Part shown: piece after piece, positions 6,598 to 15,143 of the stretch
Position numbering within the stretch: the first letter of the stretch is position 1
Layout: each line of letters starts with the position of its first letter
NCBI GenBank assembly: GCA_024644435.1
Contig: JAHEKZ010000003.1
Location: 69,273-112,770 of the forward strand
DNA length: 43,498 nucleotides
Origin: Actinomycetes bacterium
Lineage (GTDB): Bacteria; Actinomycetota; Actinomycetes; JAHEKZ01
Direction of reading: 5' to 3'
Notes under the pieces: model-generated
What the model was told of the DNA's origin: nothing
Seen by the model: only the letters and a program-made list of their open reading frames with translations
Database searches by the model: none
Program-made: the position numbers and the translations under genes

Positions 6598-8303
6598 TAG
6601 GGGGGGTTGCCTTGGCCGTTGCCGTTGTTGGTCTTGGTGTCGCTGGGTGAGGGGCTCGGTGATGCCGTGTCGGTCGGCGTGGGCGGTGCCTCGGCGATCG
6701 TGATCACCACGGTGGTGCCGAGACGCACCAAGGTTCCGCCGGCGGGCGACTGGGCGATCACGGTGCCCGGACGCGCCTGGTCGGTTTCTTCGTAGACCGG
6801 AGTGACGTTGAAGCCGGCGGCCTCCAGCACCTTGGTCGCGGTGGCCTCGCTGCTGTCCACGACATTCGGCACCTCGACCTCGCCGGTACTCACCGACAGG
6901 ACGACGGTCGACCCGACATCTTGGAGGGTGCCGCCGGGTGGGTCTGTGCTGATCACCGTGCCTGCTGCCTGGTCGGAGTTGACCGGCTGGGTCTCGACCC
7001 TGAAACCGGCCCCTTGCACCTGTTCGATGGCGACCTGCTGCGCCAACCCGACGACGTCAGGCACCTCGACCTGCTCAGGACCGGCTGATACGACCAAGGT
7101 GACGGTGGAGCCCTCTTCGGCCTCGGTGTCACCCAGCGGGTCTTGGGTCAACACGGTGTTCTTCTTCACGTCACTGCTCTGGGTCTCGACGTTGACCTGG
7201 AACTTGGCGTCTTCCAGCGTCTGCTGCGCATTCGACAGCTTGTCGCCCACGACATTGGGGACGGCCACTGTGGTGGTATCGCCCCCGAGCAGCGCCCAGG
7301 CCCCGGCGCCGAGCAGCGCGAGCGCGAGGATCACACCGATGGCCAGGGCCCAGTAGGCGCCCTTGCGGCTCTTCTCCTCGACCTCTTCGGGCTCGGTGAT
7401 GGCGGCGATCGCCTGGGTGGGCGGCTCGGCCATGACGGGGGGCGCCGCCACCGTGGCGCCCTGCAACGCCCGGTTGATGTCGGTTCGCATCTCAGCGGCC
7501 GACTGGTAGCGGTTCGCCGGGTTCTTGGTGAGCGCCTTCATGACGATGGCGTCGGCCTCGGCACCGATGTCGGGATTGAGCGTGGACGGGGGCAGCGGGT
7601 TCTCGCGGACATGCTGGTAGGCCACTGCCACAGGAGACTCGCCCTGGAACGGCGGACGCCCGGTGAGCAGCTCGTAGAGCAGACATCCGGCGGAGTAGAC
7701 GTCAGATCGGGCGTCCACCGTCTCGCCGCGCGCTTGCTCTGGCGACAGGTACTGGGCAGTCCCGAGGACGTTCGCGGTCTGGGTCATGGTCGCGCCGCTG
7801 TCGGCGACGGCCCTGGCGATACCGAAGTCCATCACCTTGACGTCACCGTTGGTGGCCAGCATCACGTTGGCCGGTTTGATGTCGCGGTGGATGATGCCCT
7901 GCCGGTGGCTGTACTCGAGCGCGCTCAGCACTCCGGTCGTGATCTCGAGTGCACGGTTCGGCATCAGTCGCTCGCCCTGGCGCAGCAGGTCGCGCAGTGT
8001 CTGGCCCTCGACGTACTCCATCACGATGTAGGGCACGCGGACGCCGTCGAGCTCGTCCTCTCCGGTGTCGTAGACGGCGACAACCGAGGGAGCGTTGAGC
8101 GATGCGGCTGACTGAGCTTCGCGTCGGAACCGGGCTTGGAATGTGGCGTCGCGCGCAAGGTCGGTGCGGAGCATCTTCACGGCCACGGAGCGACCGAGCC
8201 GAAGGTCGGTCGCCTTGCGCACGTCGGCCATGCCACCGTGGCCGAGCAGCTCGCCGAGCTCGTAGCGCCCGCCGAGTGTGCCGTTAGTTCTGTCGCCGCT
8301 CAC
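6597..8303 (-). CDS. pknB: Serine/threonine protein kinase PknB with three PASTA domains
   Basis: A 568-residue transmembrane Hanks-type kinase. The kinase domain covers about residues 12-280: GHGGMAD loop, Lys43 (VAVK), HRDIKPAN with Asp141, DFG at 159-161, and an activation loop MTQT (Thr174/Thr176) matching the autophosphorylated pair of mycobacterial PknB. A linker precedes a membrane helix at about 317-339, followed by three extracellular PASTA repeats (starting VPNVVGD, VPDVVGL and VPNVVDS), which bind muropeptides or lipid II. Mycobacterium has four PASTA units. The GTG at 8303 overlaps the pbpA stop (GTGA) and starts VSGDRTNGTLGGRYEL; a longer upstream reading frame lies within pbpA and is rejected. 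It is the last gene of the fhaA operon. Confidence 0.97.
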   Translation of the reverse strand: MSGDRTNGTLGGRYELGELLGHGGMADVRKATDLRLGRSVAVKMLRTDLARDATFQARFRREAQSAASLNAPSVVAVYDTGEDELDGVRVPYIVMEYVEGQTLRDLLRQGERLMPNRALEITTGVLSALEYSHRQGIIHRDIKPANVMLATNGDVKVMDFGIARAVADSGATMTQTANVLGTAQYLSPEQARGETVDARSDVYSAGCLLYELLTGRPPFQGESPVAVAYQHVRENPLPPSTLNPDIGAEADAIVMKALTKNPANRYQSAAEMRTDINRALQGATVAAPPVMAEPPTQAIAAITEPEEVEEKSRKGAYWALAIGVILALALLGAGAWALLGGDTTTVAVPNVVGDKLSNAQQTLEDAKFQVNVETQSSDVKKNTVLTQDPLGDTEAEEGSTVTLVVSAGPEQVEVPDVVGLAQQVAIEQVQGAGFRVETQPVNSDQAAGTVISTDPPGGTLQDVGSTVVLSVSTGEVEVPNVVDSSEATATKVLEAAGFNVTPVYEETDQARPGTVIAQSPAGGTLVRLGTTVVITIAEAPPTPTDTASPSPSPSDTKTNNGNGQGNPP

Positions 8304-9739
8304 TGGAGCACCGCCTCCATGACTTCTCGTGCGATGGGTCCAGCCACCGCTCCACCAGTGGCGTCGTCTCCGAGACGCCCGCCGTTCTCCACGATCACGG
8401 CTACCGCCACCTGCGGGTCTTCCGCGGGCGCGAAGGCCATGAACCACACATGTGGTGGACGCTTTCCGTCCTGTGCGGTGCCGGTCTTGCCGCCCACGCT
8501 GAACCCGGGGATCGCAGCGCTCGCCCCGGTGCCGTTCGCGACCACCGTAACCATCATGTCCTGCAGTTCTCCGGCCACCTGCGCCGACACGGCCCGTGAC
8601 AGGGGCTTTGGCTCGGTGATCGACAGCGCCGACAGGTCGGGCGCCCGCTCCTCCGCCACAAGGTAGGGAGTCATCACGACGCCGTCGTTGGCCACTCCGG
8701 CGGCCACCATGGCCATCTGGAGCGGAGTGGACCGGACATCGAACTGACCGATCGCCGACTGGGCGGTCTGGGGCGCATTGAGATTGTCTGGATAGATGCT
8801 GGGAGCGACGGTGAGGGGGACGTTCAGCCGTTCGTTGAATCCGAAGCGTTCGGCCTGCTCGCGAATTGCCGCGTCACCGAGCTTGAGGCCGATCTTGGCG
8901 AACGCGGTGTTGCATGAGATGGCCAGTGCTTCGGTCAAGGTGAGGGTGCCACCGATGCAGGGTCCGTCGAAGTAGTTGCCGATCGTTGCTGAGGTATCGG
9001 GCAGGTTGAGGATCGCGGGCCCCGGGACCTCGGTGTCCGGTGTGTACTCACCGCTGCTCAGGGCGGCGGCGGACACGACCACCTTGAACAGTGAGCCCGG
9101 GGGGTACACCTGCTGGATCGACCGGTTGAGCAGAGGGTCGCCGGGATCTCGCCGCAGCTTCTCGTAGTTGTCGCTGACCTCGGTGGGGTCATGGGACGCC
9201 AGCAGGTTCGGGTCGAAGGACGGTGATGACGCCATGGCGAGGATCGCTCCGGTGCGAGGGTCGATGGCGGCGACCGCGCCCTCCTGCCCGTCCAGGCCGT
9301 CGAAGGCTGCCCGTTGGGCATCTGCATCGAGGGTGAGCACGACGTTGCCGCCCTGTTGCTGCTGCCCCGAGAACAACGTGGTCAAGCGGTCGACGAAGAG
9401 CCGGTCATCTGAGCCGGCGAGCAGGTCGTTGTCTGTCTTCTCGATACCGGTTGCGCCGTAGACCGAGTAGTAGCCGGTGGCCGGCGCGTACGCGGCGCCG
9501 TCGCTGTAGACGCGCAGGTAGCGAAGCCGCTCGTCGGTTGCGACGGATTTCGCGATGGCTTTCCGCCCCACCAAGATGGATCCGCGCTGCTGGTCGTACT
9601 CGTCGATGATCTGTCGACGGTTTCCGTCACGGGCGCGCAGGTCGTCGTTCTGGATCACGGCAATGACGTTGGCGTTGATCATCAGCGCGATGATCAAGAT
9701 GCCGAGGGCCACGGCGGTCCGACGGATAGTTGAGTTCAC
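8300..9739 (-). CDS. pbpA: Penicillin-binding protein 2, class B transpeptidase (PbpA)
   Basis: A 479-residue peptidoglycan transpeptidase. An N-terminal membrane anchor (about residues 9-29) is followed by a non-penicillin-binding region and a transpeptidase domain with SxxK in GSLFKVV, SxN in ISCNTAF and KTG in GGKTGTAQ. PbpA of Actinobacteria cross-links peptidoglycan in partnership with the RodA glycosyltransferase encoded just upstream, and is regulated through PknB. The GTG at 9739 overlaps the rodA stop (GTGA) and has GGGAGG upstream. The stop overlaps the pknB start. In mycobacteria pknA lies between pbpA and pknB; here there is none. Confidence 0.95.
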   Translation of the reverse strand: MNSTIRRTAVALGILIIALMINANVIAVIQNDDLRARDGNRRQIIDEYDQQRGSILVGRKAIAKSVATDERLRYLRVYSDGAAYAPATGYYSVYGATGIEKTDNDLLAGSDDRLFVDRLTTLFSGQQQQGGNVVLTLDADAQRAAFDGLDGQEGAVAAIDPRTGAILAMASSPSFDPNLLASHDPTEVSDNYEKLRRDPGDPLLNRSIQQVYPPGSLFKVVVSAAALSSGEYTPDTEVPGPAILNLPDTSATIGNYFDGPCIGGTLTLTEALAISCNTAFAKIGLKLGDAAIREQAERFGFNERLNVPLTVAPSIYPDNLNAPQTAQSAIGQFDVRSTPLQMAMVAAGVANDGVVMTPYLVAEERAPDLSALSITEPKPLSRAVSAQVAGELQDMMVTVVANGTGASAAIPGFSVGGKTGTAQDGKRPPHVWFMAFAPAEDPQVAVAVIVENGGRLGDDATGGAVAGPIAREVMEAVLQ

Positions 9740-11130
9740 GCGACCACCTCCCGCCTGGCGGCGTCCGGTGGTCGGCGAGCGGCGTCACTGACCCGCAGCA
9801 ACAGTGCCACCAGCGCCCAGTTGGCCACCAAGGATGATCCGCCGTAGGAGAGGAAGGGGGTGGTGAGGCCGGTGAGCGGAATCAGCTTCATGACGCCACC
9901 GACCACGACGAAGACCTGGATGCCGAGGGCCACGGAGAGTCCCGCCGCGAGCAGCTTGCCGAAGCTGTCGCGGCAGGCAACGGCGGTGCGCATCCCGCGT
10001 TCGATGACAATTCCGTACAGGGCCAGCAGCGCCATGACTCCGGTGAGCCCCAGCTCTTCGCCGAACGCCGACATGATGAAGTCGGTCTTGGCAAAGGGGA
10101 CGAAGTCCGGGTGGCCCTGCCCGAGGCCGACGCCCAGTACACCGCCGCTGGCGAAGCCGTAGAGACTCTGCGCTATCTGGAACCCGTTGCCGGACTCGTC
10201 GGTGAAGGGGTCGAGCCAGATTCCGACGCGCAGCTGTACGTGGTCGAAGAGCTGGTAGGCCGCAAACGCTCCGGCTGCAAAGAGGAATCCTCCGATGAAG
10301 ATCCACGATCGACGCTCGGTGGCGATGTAGAGCATGGTGACGAAGAGCCCGAAGAAGAGCAGCGAGGTGCCCAGGTCTTGCTGGAACACCAGAACGCCGA
10401 GTGAGGCGACCCACGCCACGACAATGGGGCCGAGGTCGCGTCCGCGAGGCAGGTCGATCCCGAACACGCGGCTGCGCGCCAGTGCGAGCACGTCACGCTT
10501 GACCACGAGGTACCCGGCGAAGAAGACGATCAGGACGATCTTGGCCACTTCGGCCGGTTGGAAGCTGAAGGTACGGGGACCGAGCGTGAGCCGCACCCAT
10601 ATCCGGGCGCCATTGATCTCGGCTCCGATCACAGGCAGCAGCGGGAGTATCAGGAGGAGCAGACCGAGCAGCATCGCCGTGTACGTGTAGCGCTGCAGAA
10701 CCCGGTGGTCGCGCACGAGCAGCAGCACGGCGAAGAAGACGCCAACCGCGAGCACGAACCATCCGAGCTGCGCGACGTAGTCGGGATCGGCCGGTTGGAG
10801 GTCTTCGGCCAGATCCAGCCGATGAATCATGGCCAGCCCGAGCCCGTTGAGCAGAGAGACGGCCGGCAGCAGGATGGGATCGGCATGCGGCGCCAGATAG
10901 CGCAGAGTGGCATGCGCGCCTACCAGTCCGAGGCCGAACACGATGGCGAACGTGGTGAAGTCGGTGCTCAGCTTGTCGAGCAGAACGATGTCAACCTGGG
11001 CAAACGCGCCCAGGGTGATCGCGTAGGCAAAGGCCAGCAGCCACAGCTCGGTTCCTCGCCGCTGTTTCGGGGACTTCTTGCTGACGGCCGCAGGGCTGAC
11101 GTCGAGCGCGGTCACGGTGACTCCGGGCAT
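9736..11130 (-). CDS. rodA: SEDS-family peptidoglycan glycosyltransferase RodA/FtsW
   Basis: A polytopic membrane protein of up to 464 residues, with about 11-12 helices, that polymerises lipid II. Family motifs are visible: AEVAKIVLIVFFAGYLV, FQQDLGTSLLFFG (acidic residue before G-T), GVGLGQGHPDFVPFAKTDFIMSAFGEELG (the extracellular loop, cited here in part) and LPLTG-like IPLTGLTTPFLSYGGSS near the end. ATG 11130 overlaps pstP by 19 bp and lacks a clear ribosome binding site. GTG 11115 would give the 4-base GTGA overlap used elsewhere in this operon and has CCGGAG upstream, so it is a serious alternative. It is paired with pbpA downstream. Confidence 0.95.
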   Translation of the reverse strand: MPGVTVTALDVSPAAVSKKSPKQRRGTELWLLAFAYAITLGAFAQVDIVLLDKLSTDFTTFAIVFGLGLVGAHATLRYLAPHADPILLPAVSLLNGLGLAMIHRLDLAEDLQPADPDYVAQLGWFVLAVGVFFAVLLLVRDHRVLQRYTYTAMLLGLLLLILPLLPVIGAEINGARIWVRLTLGPRTFSFQPAEVAKIVLIVFFAGYLVVKRDVLALARSRVFGIDLPRGRDLGPIVVAWVASLGVLVFQQDLGTSLLFFGLFVTMLYIATERRSWIFIGGFLFAAGAFAAYQLFDHVQLRVGIWLDPFTDESGNGFQIAQSLYGFASGGVLGVGLGQGHPDFVPFAKTDFIMSAFGEELGLTGVMALLALYGIVIERGMRTAVACRDSFGKLLAAGLSVALGIQVFVVVGGVMKLIPLTGLTTPFLSYGGSSLVANWALVALLLRVSDAARRPPDAARREVVA

Positions 11131-12356
11131 CCGGCCGGCGGATTCTTGCTCGCACAGCGCTGAGCCTCTTCATCCAGACGCTGAACGATGTCACGGGCGT
11201 CCTCCAGGTTCTTCGCCACGATGGCGTCGGCCACCTGCTCCTGCTCGAACTCGGGCAGCTCGTCGACGCCGACCGTCGATGTCTCGACCAGGCGCGAGAG
11301 ATCGAGACCGAACAGTGGTTCGGTCGGCCCTTGGTAGACGGCCACAACGGCGCCGGTCGTTCCTGGCGTTGTCGATACGAAGTACTGCCCCTGCGACCAC
11401 GTGTACCAGCCGAGGAGCGCACCGACCACGAGCCCGATCAGCAGCATGCCGAGGGCCGTCAGCACCAGCACCCTGCGCCGTAGCCGTCTGCTTGGAGCGC
11501 CGTGCTCATCGTCGTCATCGCGTGCCAGCTGGGCGGCTCGCCCTGCGGGGGTGTCCGGCAGCCTCAACCGTCGTGAGTTGCGCTGTACGCCGACGGCCCC
11601 GACGACTAGCGCATCTTCGCCATCTGCGTCGATGTCGTCGTCAACGACGTCGGCCACCACACAGGTGATGTTGTCCGGGCCTCCACCGCGAAGGGCCAGG
11701 TCGACCAGCTCGTCCACCGCCTCCTGCGCGTCATCGTTCGCGAGCAGACTGGCAGCGATCGTTTCGTTGGAGACCACGCCGGACAGGCCGTCACTACACA
11801 ACAAGATCCGGTCGCCGGCCTTGATCTCTCTGATGGAGAGATCGGCCTCGGTGGGGTGTGCACCGTCGAGAACGCGGGTCAGCACGTTGCGTTGCGGATG
11901 TGTTGTCGCATCGCTCTCGCTGAGCCGCCCGGCATCGATCAGGGACTGCACCAAGGTGTGGTCGCGGGTGATGCGCTCGAGGACACCTCCTCGCATCAGG
12001 TACGCACGCGAGTCGCCCACGTGGACCAGCCCGAGTCGGGTTCCGGCGTGCACGACCGCAGTCAGGGTCGTTCCCATTCCGCGAAGGCGTGGTTCTGCCT
12101 CGACCAGTCCGCCAAGCTGGTCCTCGATCCGGCGGACGGCATCGCCGAAGACCTCGAGGAGATCGCCGCTCGGTTCGCCTTCGTCCAGAGTGGCGAGCGC
12201 GGCGACCGCCACCGAGCTGGCCACCTCACCGGCGGCCGCGCCTCCCATGCCGTCTGCGACGACGAGCAGGTGCGGACTGGCATAGCCACTGTCTTCGTTG
12301 CCATCGCGGAGCAACCCGACGTCAGAGCGTGCGGCGAAGCGCAGGGTCAACACCAT
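11112..12356 (-). CDS. pstP: PP2C-family Ser/Thr phosphatase PstP
   Basis: A 414-residue membrane phosphatase that counteracts PknB. The PP2C domain (about residues 5-235) shows the metal-binding motifs RDGNEDS, VADGMGG, GDSRAY, CSDGL and GGPDNIT. A basic linker, one transmembrane helix (about residues 300-325) and a roughly 90-residue extracellular tail without an evident domain follow. This layout matches mycobacterial PstP. The start ATG at 12356 gives MVLTLRFAARSDVGLLRDGNED, the normal N-terminus, and is 16 bp from fhaB. The 3' end overlaps rodA. Confidence 0.96.
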   Translation of the reverse strand: MVLTLRFAARSDVGLLRDGNEDSGYASPHLLVVADGMGGAAAGEVASSVAVAALATLDEGEPSGDLLEVFGDAVRRIEDQLGGLVEAEPRLRGMGTTLTAVVHAGTRLGLVHVGDSRAYLMRGGVLERITRDHTLVQSLIDAGRLSESDATTHPQRNVLTRVLDGAHPTEADLSIREIKAGDRILLCSDGLSGVVSNETIAASLLANDDAQEAVDELVDLALRGGGPDNITCVVADVVDDDIDADGEDALVVGAVGVQRNSRRLRLPDTPAGRAAQLARDDDDEHGAPSRRLRRRVLVLTALGMLLIGLVVGALLGWYTWSQGQYFVSTTPGTTGAVVAVYQGPTEPLFGLDLSRLVETSTVGVDELPEFEQEQVADAIVAKNLEDARDIVQRLDEEAQRCASKNPPAGCPESP

Positions 12357-12372
12357 GGGCGCGCTCGCCGGA

Positions 12373-12864
12373 TCACTTGCGAAGCTCCATCACGGTCTTC
12401 CCGATCCGGATCGGCGTTGACAGCGGCACGCTCATGGCGCCGGCCACTCGGGTGCGCTGCACGTATGTGCCGTTGGTCGATCCGAGGTCTTCGATGATCC
12501 AACCGGATTCATGTGGGGAAATCCGCGCATGGTGGTTGGAGGCGTAGTCGTCGTCGATGACAACCGTGCAGTCGGCCGAGCGGCCGATGGTGATCGGTGC
12601 CGTTCCCAACGTGACGGACGTTCCGGCCAGTGAGCCCTCGAGCACCATCAGCACGCGAGCGCTTCCGCGGCGGTTGCCTTTCGTCCCCGTCCCCTTGGCT
12701 GGTTTGGCCGTCGACACCTGACGCCCAGCGGGCTTGGGCGTTCGGCTCCGGGTAACGCGGGGGCCGAACATGTCAGTGCGCATCACACCGGCAAGGGTGA
12801 GCACGAACGTCCACAGCAAGACGAGGAAGCCGAGCCGCAGGACGGTGAGGGTGAGCTCGGACAT
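12373..12864 (-). CDS. fhaB: FHA domain membrane protein FhaB (FipA)
   Basis: A 163-residue protein with one N-terminal membrane helix (about residues 6-28), a basic Pro/Lys/Gly-rich linker, and a C-terminal forkhead-associated domain (about 85-160) with ITIGRSADC, SNHHARI and DLGSTNGTYV, the phosphothreonine-binding residues. FhaB is a PknA/PknB substrate that links kinase signalling to division and wall synthesis. ATG 12864 overlaps the fhaA stop by one base (TGATG), with AGGAGG just upstream. GTG 12865-12867 is an alternative adding one residue. Confidence 0.93.
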   Translation of the reverse strand: MSELTLTVLRLGFLVLLWTFVLTLAGVMRTDMFGPRVTRSRTPKPAGRQVSTAKPAKGTGTKGNRRGSARVLMVLEGSLAGTSVTLGTAPITIGRSADCTVVIDDDYASNHHARISPHESGWIIEDLGSTNGTYVQRTRVAGAMSVPLSTPIRIGKTVMELRK

Positions 12865-13538
12865 CACCCTCCTTGGTTTCGAAAGATGACGCGAGAACTG
12901 CCGAGCGTGATGATCGAGCCGTCACTGAGGTCGGCCTGCTCTGACCGGACGTCGTTGACCAAGGTGCCGTTGGTGGACCCGAGATCGACCACACTTGGGG
13001 TTGGCCGAAGTCGCAGCATGGCGTGTCGTCGCGAGATGCCAGGGTCGTTGATACGTACGTCAGCTTCGCTTCCGCGGCCGATGACGCTGACGTCCTGGGT
13101 CAGCGGGATCTGCTGCCCGGAGACGTCGAGCCATGCCTTGGGAAGGTGGGTGTCGGGAGGAACCTCGCCAGGTGCGGCCTCACCGAGAACTCGGAACAGG
13201 CCGGTCTCCAGAGTGTCGTCGCACCGGAGGTCGACCGTCAGGGGGCCGACGAAGGCGTAGCCCTGAACGCCGGCGTGCTCGCGTACGACGTCGGAGAGCT
13301 CACGTGAGAGAGCTTCGCGATAGACCGTGAGCCGCTCGAAGTCGCTGGAGGACAGGTCAACGGAGAAGGCGTTGGGCACGATCGTGCGGTCTCGCGCGAC
13401 GATGGCGGCTCGGTCGTCGCACTCCTTCTGGAGGGCGCCGGCGATCTCGACGGGCTGAACCTCAGACTTGAAGGCGCGGGCGAAGGCACCGTTGACCATC
13501 CGGTCGAGGCGTCGCTCGAAGCGGTCGAGGATGCCCAC
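12864..13538 (-). CDS. fhaA: FHA domain protein FhaA (DUF3662 plus FHA)
   Basis: A 224-residue cytoplasmic protein. The N-terminal part (ILDRFERRLDRMVNGAFARAF, then the segment through VVREHAG) is the DUF3662/FhaA N-terminal domain. The C-terminal FHA domain contains SVIGRGSEADVRI, SRRHAML and DLGSTNGTLV. In mycobacteria FhaA binds phosphorylated MviN/MurJ pseudokinase partners and PbpA/PknB system members; here the linker between the domains is much shorter than in Mycobacterium. The GTG at 13538 is preceded by GGAGGT and gives the conserved start VGILDRFERRL; the longer frame upstream crosses the promoter and is rejected. It is the first gene of the operon. Confidence 0.93.
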   Translation of the reverse strand: MGILDRFERRLDRMVNGAFARAFKSEVQPVEIAGALQKECDDRAAIVARDRTIVPNAFSVDLSSSDFERLTVYREALSRELSDVVREHAGVQGYAFVGPLTVDLRCDDTLETGLFRVLGEAAPGEVPPDTHLPKAWLDVSGQQIPLTQDVSVIGRGSEADVRINDPGISRRHAMLRLRPTPSVVDLGSTNGTLVNDVRSEQADLSDGSIITLGSSRVIFRNQGG

Positions 13539-13574
13539 CGCACCTCCAGATCGATGACCGGCGTTGAGCCGGGC

Positions 13575-13603
13575 GTTGTGGCCTCGGGGGTAGGCCCTGT
13601 CAA
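13575..13603 (-). promoter_or_regulatory. Candidate promoter of the fhaA-fhaB-pstP-rodA-pbpA-pknB operon
   Basis: On the minus strand TTGACA (13603-13598) is followed after 17 bases by CACAAC (13580-13575). The predicted start lies about 30 bases upstream of the fhaA GTG. The -35 hexamer is perfect; the -10 is weak. Confidence 0.45.
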
Positions 13604-13723
13604 GGCGCCGAACCGGACGCTGGGTTGATCGTATCGGCGCGGACTGGGGCGTCCGGCCACCCGCTGGCGGCGATTCGGGAGCAGCCGCCTCCGGTGGTAG
13701 CCTTTCCGGGCCCTGTTGGGCAC

Positions 13724-13810
13724 GCGCGAGTGGCGGAATTGGCAGACGCGCACGGTTCAGGTCCGTGTGTCCGAAAGGGCTTGGGGGTTCAAGTCCCCCC
13801 TCGCGCACCA
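13724..13810 (+). tRNA. tRNA-Leu (anticodon CAG)
   Basis: An 87-base class II tRNA. The acceptor stem GCGCGAG pairs with CTCGCGC, followed by discriminator A and an encoded CCA. The anticodon stem CACGG/CCGTG encloses loop TTCAGGT, giving anticodon CAG (decodes CUG). A long variable arm (TGTCCGAAAGGGCTT) and the TTC-containing T loop between GGGGG and CCCCC follow. A leucine tRNA upstream of fhaA is part of the conserved actinobacterial neighbourhood. A TAGCCT hexamer at 13698-13703 may be its -10 element. Confidence 0.97.
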
Positions 13811-13865
13811 CCCTTTCAATAGGCGGGGCACATGGTCGTCCCCTCACGAGTTCGAGCGGAGCCTG

Positions 13866-14453
13866 ATGATCAATCGATCCCTGATGAGCGCCGCTGTGAT
13901 TGCCCTTGTGTTGGGGCTGGCTGCGTGCAGCTCGGACGACGAGGCGAGTACGCCCGAGGCGTCCGCAGGGGCGTCGTGGGCCGGCGGCGTCTGCTCGGCC
14001 ATGACTGACCTTGAATCCTCGCTGAAGGACCTGGGTCAGGGCTTGGACGTGAGCGTGGGATCAGGCGACGCCGTGGAACAGTTCAAGACGCAGGCGGGCG
14101 AGCAGGCCGACGCCGTCAAGGCTGACCTTGATGCGTTGGCCAGCGCGGCATCCGATGTTCCCGCTGACGCCAGTGCTGATGTCTCGGCCGAGGCCGCAGA
14201 GCTCCGGTCCCAGCGTGCCGACCTCGAGGCCTCCGTGAGCGTGGTTGAGACAGCCATCTCAGCAGTCGCAGATGCCGACAGCGCGCCCGCACTGGCTACG
14301 TTGGTCGCATCCGCCACCTCGGCGGTCAAGGTGGCGGCCGACGAGTTCTCGTCATACGCATCGAGCCTTGAGTCCGCGGCCTCGAGTGGCGCAGACAGTG
14401 TCCAGGCTGCGTTCGACCAAGCACCTGAGTGCGCTGCGTACTCTACGAGCTGA
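13866..14453 (+). CDS. Putative lipoprotein with alpha-helical, alanine-rich mature region
   Basis: A 195-residue protein with a lipoprotein signal peptide: MINRSLMSAAVIALVLGLAAC, lipobox LAAC with the acylated Cys at residue 21, then a Ser/Asp/Glu-rich tether. The mature part is rich in Ala, Asp, Ser and Val in heptad-like order (for example QADAVKADLDALASAASDV), so it is probably a helical bundle or coiled coil, and contains two further cysteines (in GVCSAM and PECAAY). ATG 13866 fits the signal peptide; the frame extends upstream into the tRNA and is rejected there. No function is recognised. It is probably anchored on the outer face of the membrane. Confidence 0.8.
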   Translation: MINRSLMSAAVIALVLGLAACSSDDEASTPEASAGASWAGGVCSAMTDLESSLKDLGQGLDVSVGSGDAVEQFKTQAGEQADAVKADLDALASAASDVPADASADVSAEAAELRSQRADLEASVSVVETAISAVADADSAPALATLVASATSAVKVAADEFSSYASSLESAASSGADSVQAAFDQAPECAAYSTS

Positions 14454-14523
14454 GCAGTCTCAGGTCCGGCAGGCGGGACCTTCGGCCATGGGCGACCGAT
14501 CGCGAGCGGCCGATCATCAAGAC

Positions 14524-15111
14524 ATGAACGAGACGATGTCGACCTCGCGCGCGTGGTTCGGAGCCATCGTCCTTGCAGCTGTCGTCGGGATGGCCGCCAC
14601 CATCATTCAGATCGTTGAACGGGTGGAGCTCGCCGAGAACGCCGATGCGAACCTGCTGTGTGACATCAACGGCACGTTCTCGTGCGGCAACGTACTCACC
14701 GCGTGGCAGTCGAGCGTCTTTGGTCCCATCCCGAACTCTGCGATCGGGCTGAGCGTGTTCGCCCTCACCCTCGGCATTGCTGGCGCAGGGATGCTCGGCT
14801 CGCACCTGTCGAAGGCTGCGTGGGGGGTCGCCACCTTCTTCGCCGGCTTCATGGCCGCGTTCACTGTGTGGTTCCTTGCGCAGACGGCCTTCGTCATAGG
14901 CGCGGTGTGCCTCTACTGCCTGGTGATCGGCACCATGGTGCTGTTGGTCAACATCTCGTGGTGGCGGATCGGCAACCGTCTGGGATTTCTCGAAGGCAAC
15001 CGGTTTCTGGACGCCGCTGGCTGGATGGTGCGCGGTGGCACGGACCTCTTCGCCTGGGTGGGCCTTGGCGTGATCGTGGCGGTGATGATGGTGGCGGGCC
15101 TCGCCATCTGA
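14524..15111 (+). CDS. Vitamin K epoxide reductase (VKOR) family membrane protein
   Basis: A 195-residue protein with five predicted membrane helices. It has the VKOR signature: loop cysteines Cys46 and Cys54 (CDINGTFSC), a conserved serine/asparagine region in IPNSAIGLSVF, and the active-site CxxC at Cys129-Cys132 (CLYC). Bacterial VKOR homologues reoxidise DsbA-like thioredoxins using quinones and so support disulfide formation outside the cell. No DsbA-like domain is fused and none is encoded nearby. ATG 14524 lacks a ribosome binding site. GATCAT six bases upstream could be a weak -10 of a leaderless start. The frame upstream overlaps the lipoprotein gene and is rejected. Confidence 0.93.
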   Translation: MNETMSTSRAWFGAIVLAAVVGMAATIIQIVERVELAENADANLLCDINGTFSCGNVLTAWQSSVFGPIPNSAIGLSVFALTLGIAGAGMLGSHLSKAAWGVATFFAGFMAAFTVWFLAQTAFVIGAVCLYCLVIGTMVLLVNISWWRIGNRLGFLEGNRFLDAAGWMVRGGTDLFAWVGLGVIVAVMMVAGLAI

Positions 15112-15130
15112 CGCACCTGTCCCGCCCTCG

Positions 15131-15136
15131 TAGGCT
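15131..15136 (+). promoter_or_regulatory. -10 element TAGGCT of a leaderless promoter (acetyltransferase gene)
   Basis: TAGGCT ends 7 bases before the GTG at 15144. No Shine-Dalgarno sequence is present. Confidence 0.55.
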
Positions 15137-15143
15137 GCGCTTT

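Noticed and set aside
8304-8447. A 48-codon N-terminal extension of pknB
   Set aside because: It lies within pbpA, is Arg/Gly-rich and unconserved; the GTG at 8303 gives the normal kinase start and the GTGA overlap.
13539-13847. An N-terminal extension of fhaA
   Set aside because: It would cross the promoter and the tRNA-Leu gene; the GTG at 13538 has GGAGGT and a conserved N-terminus.
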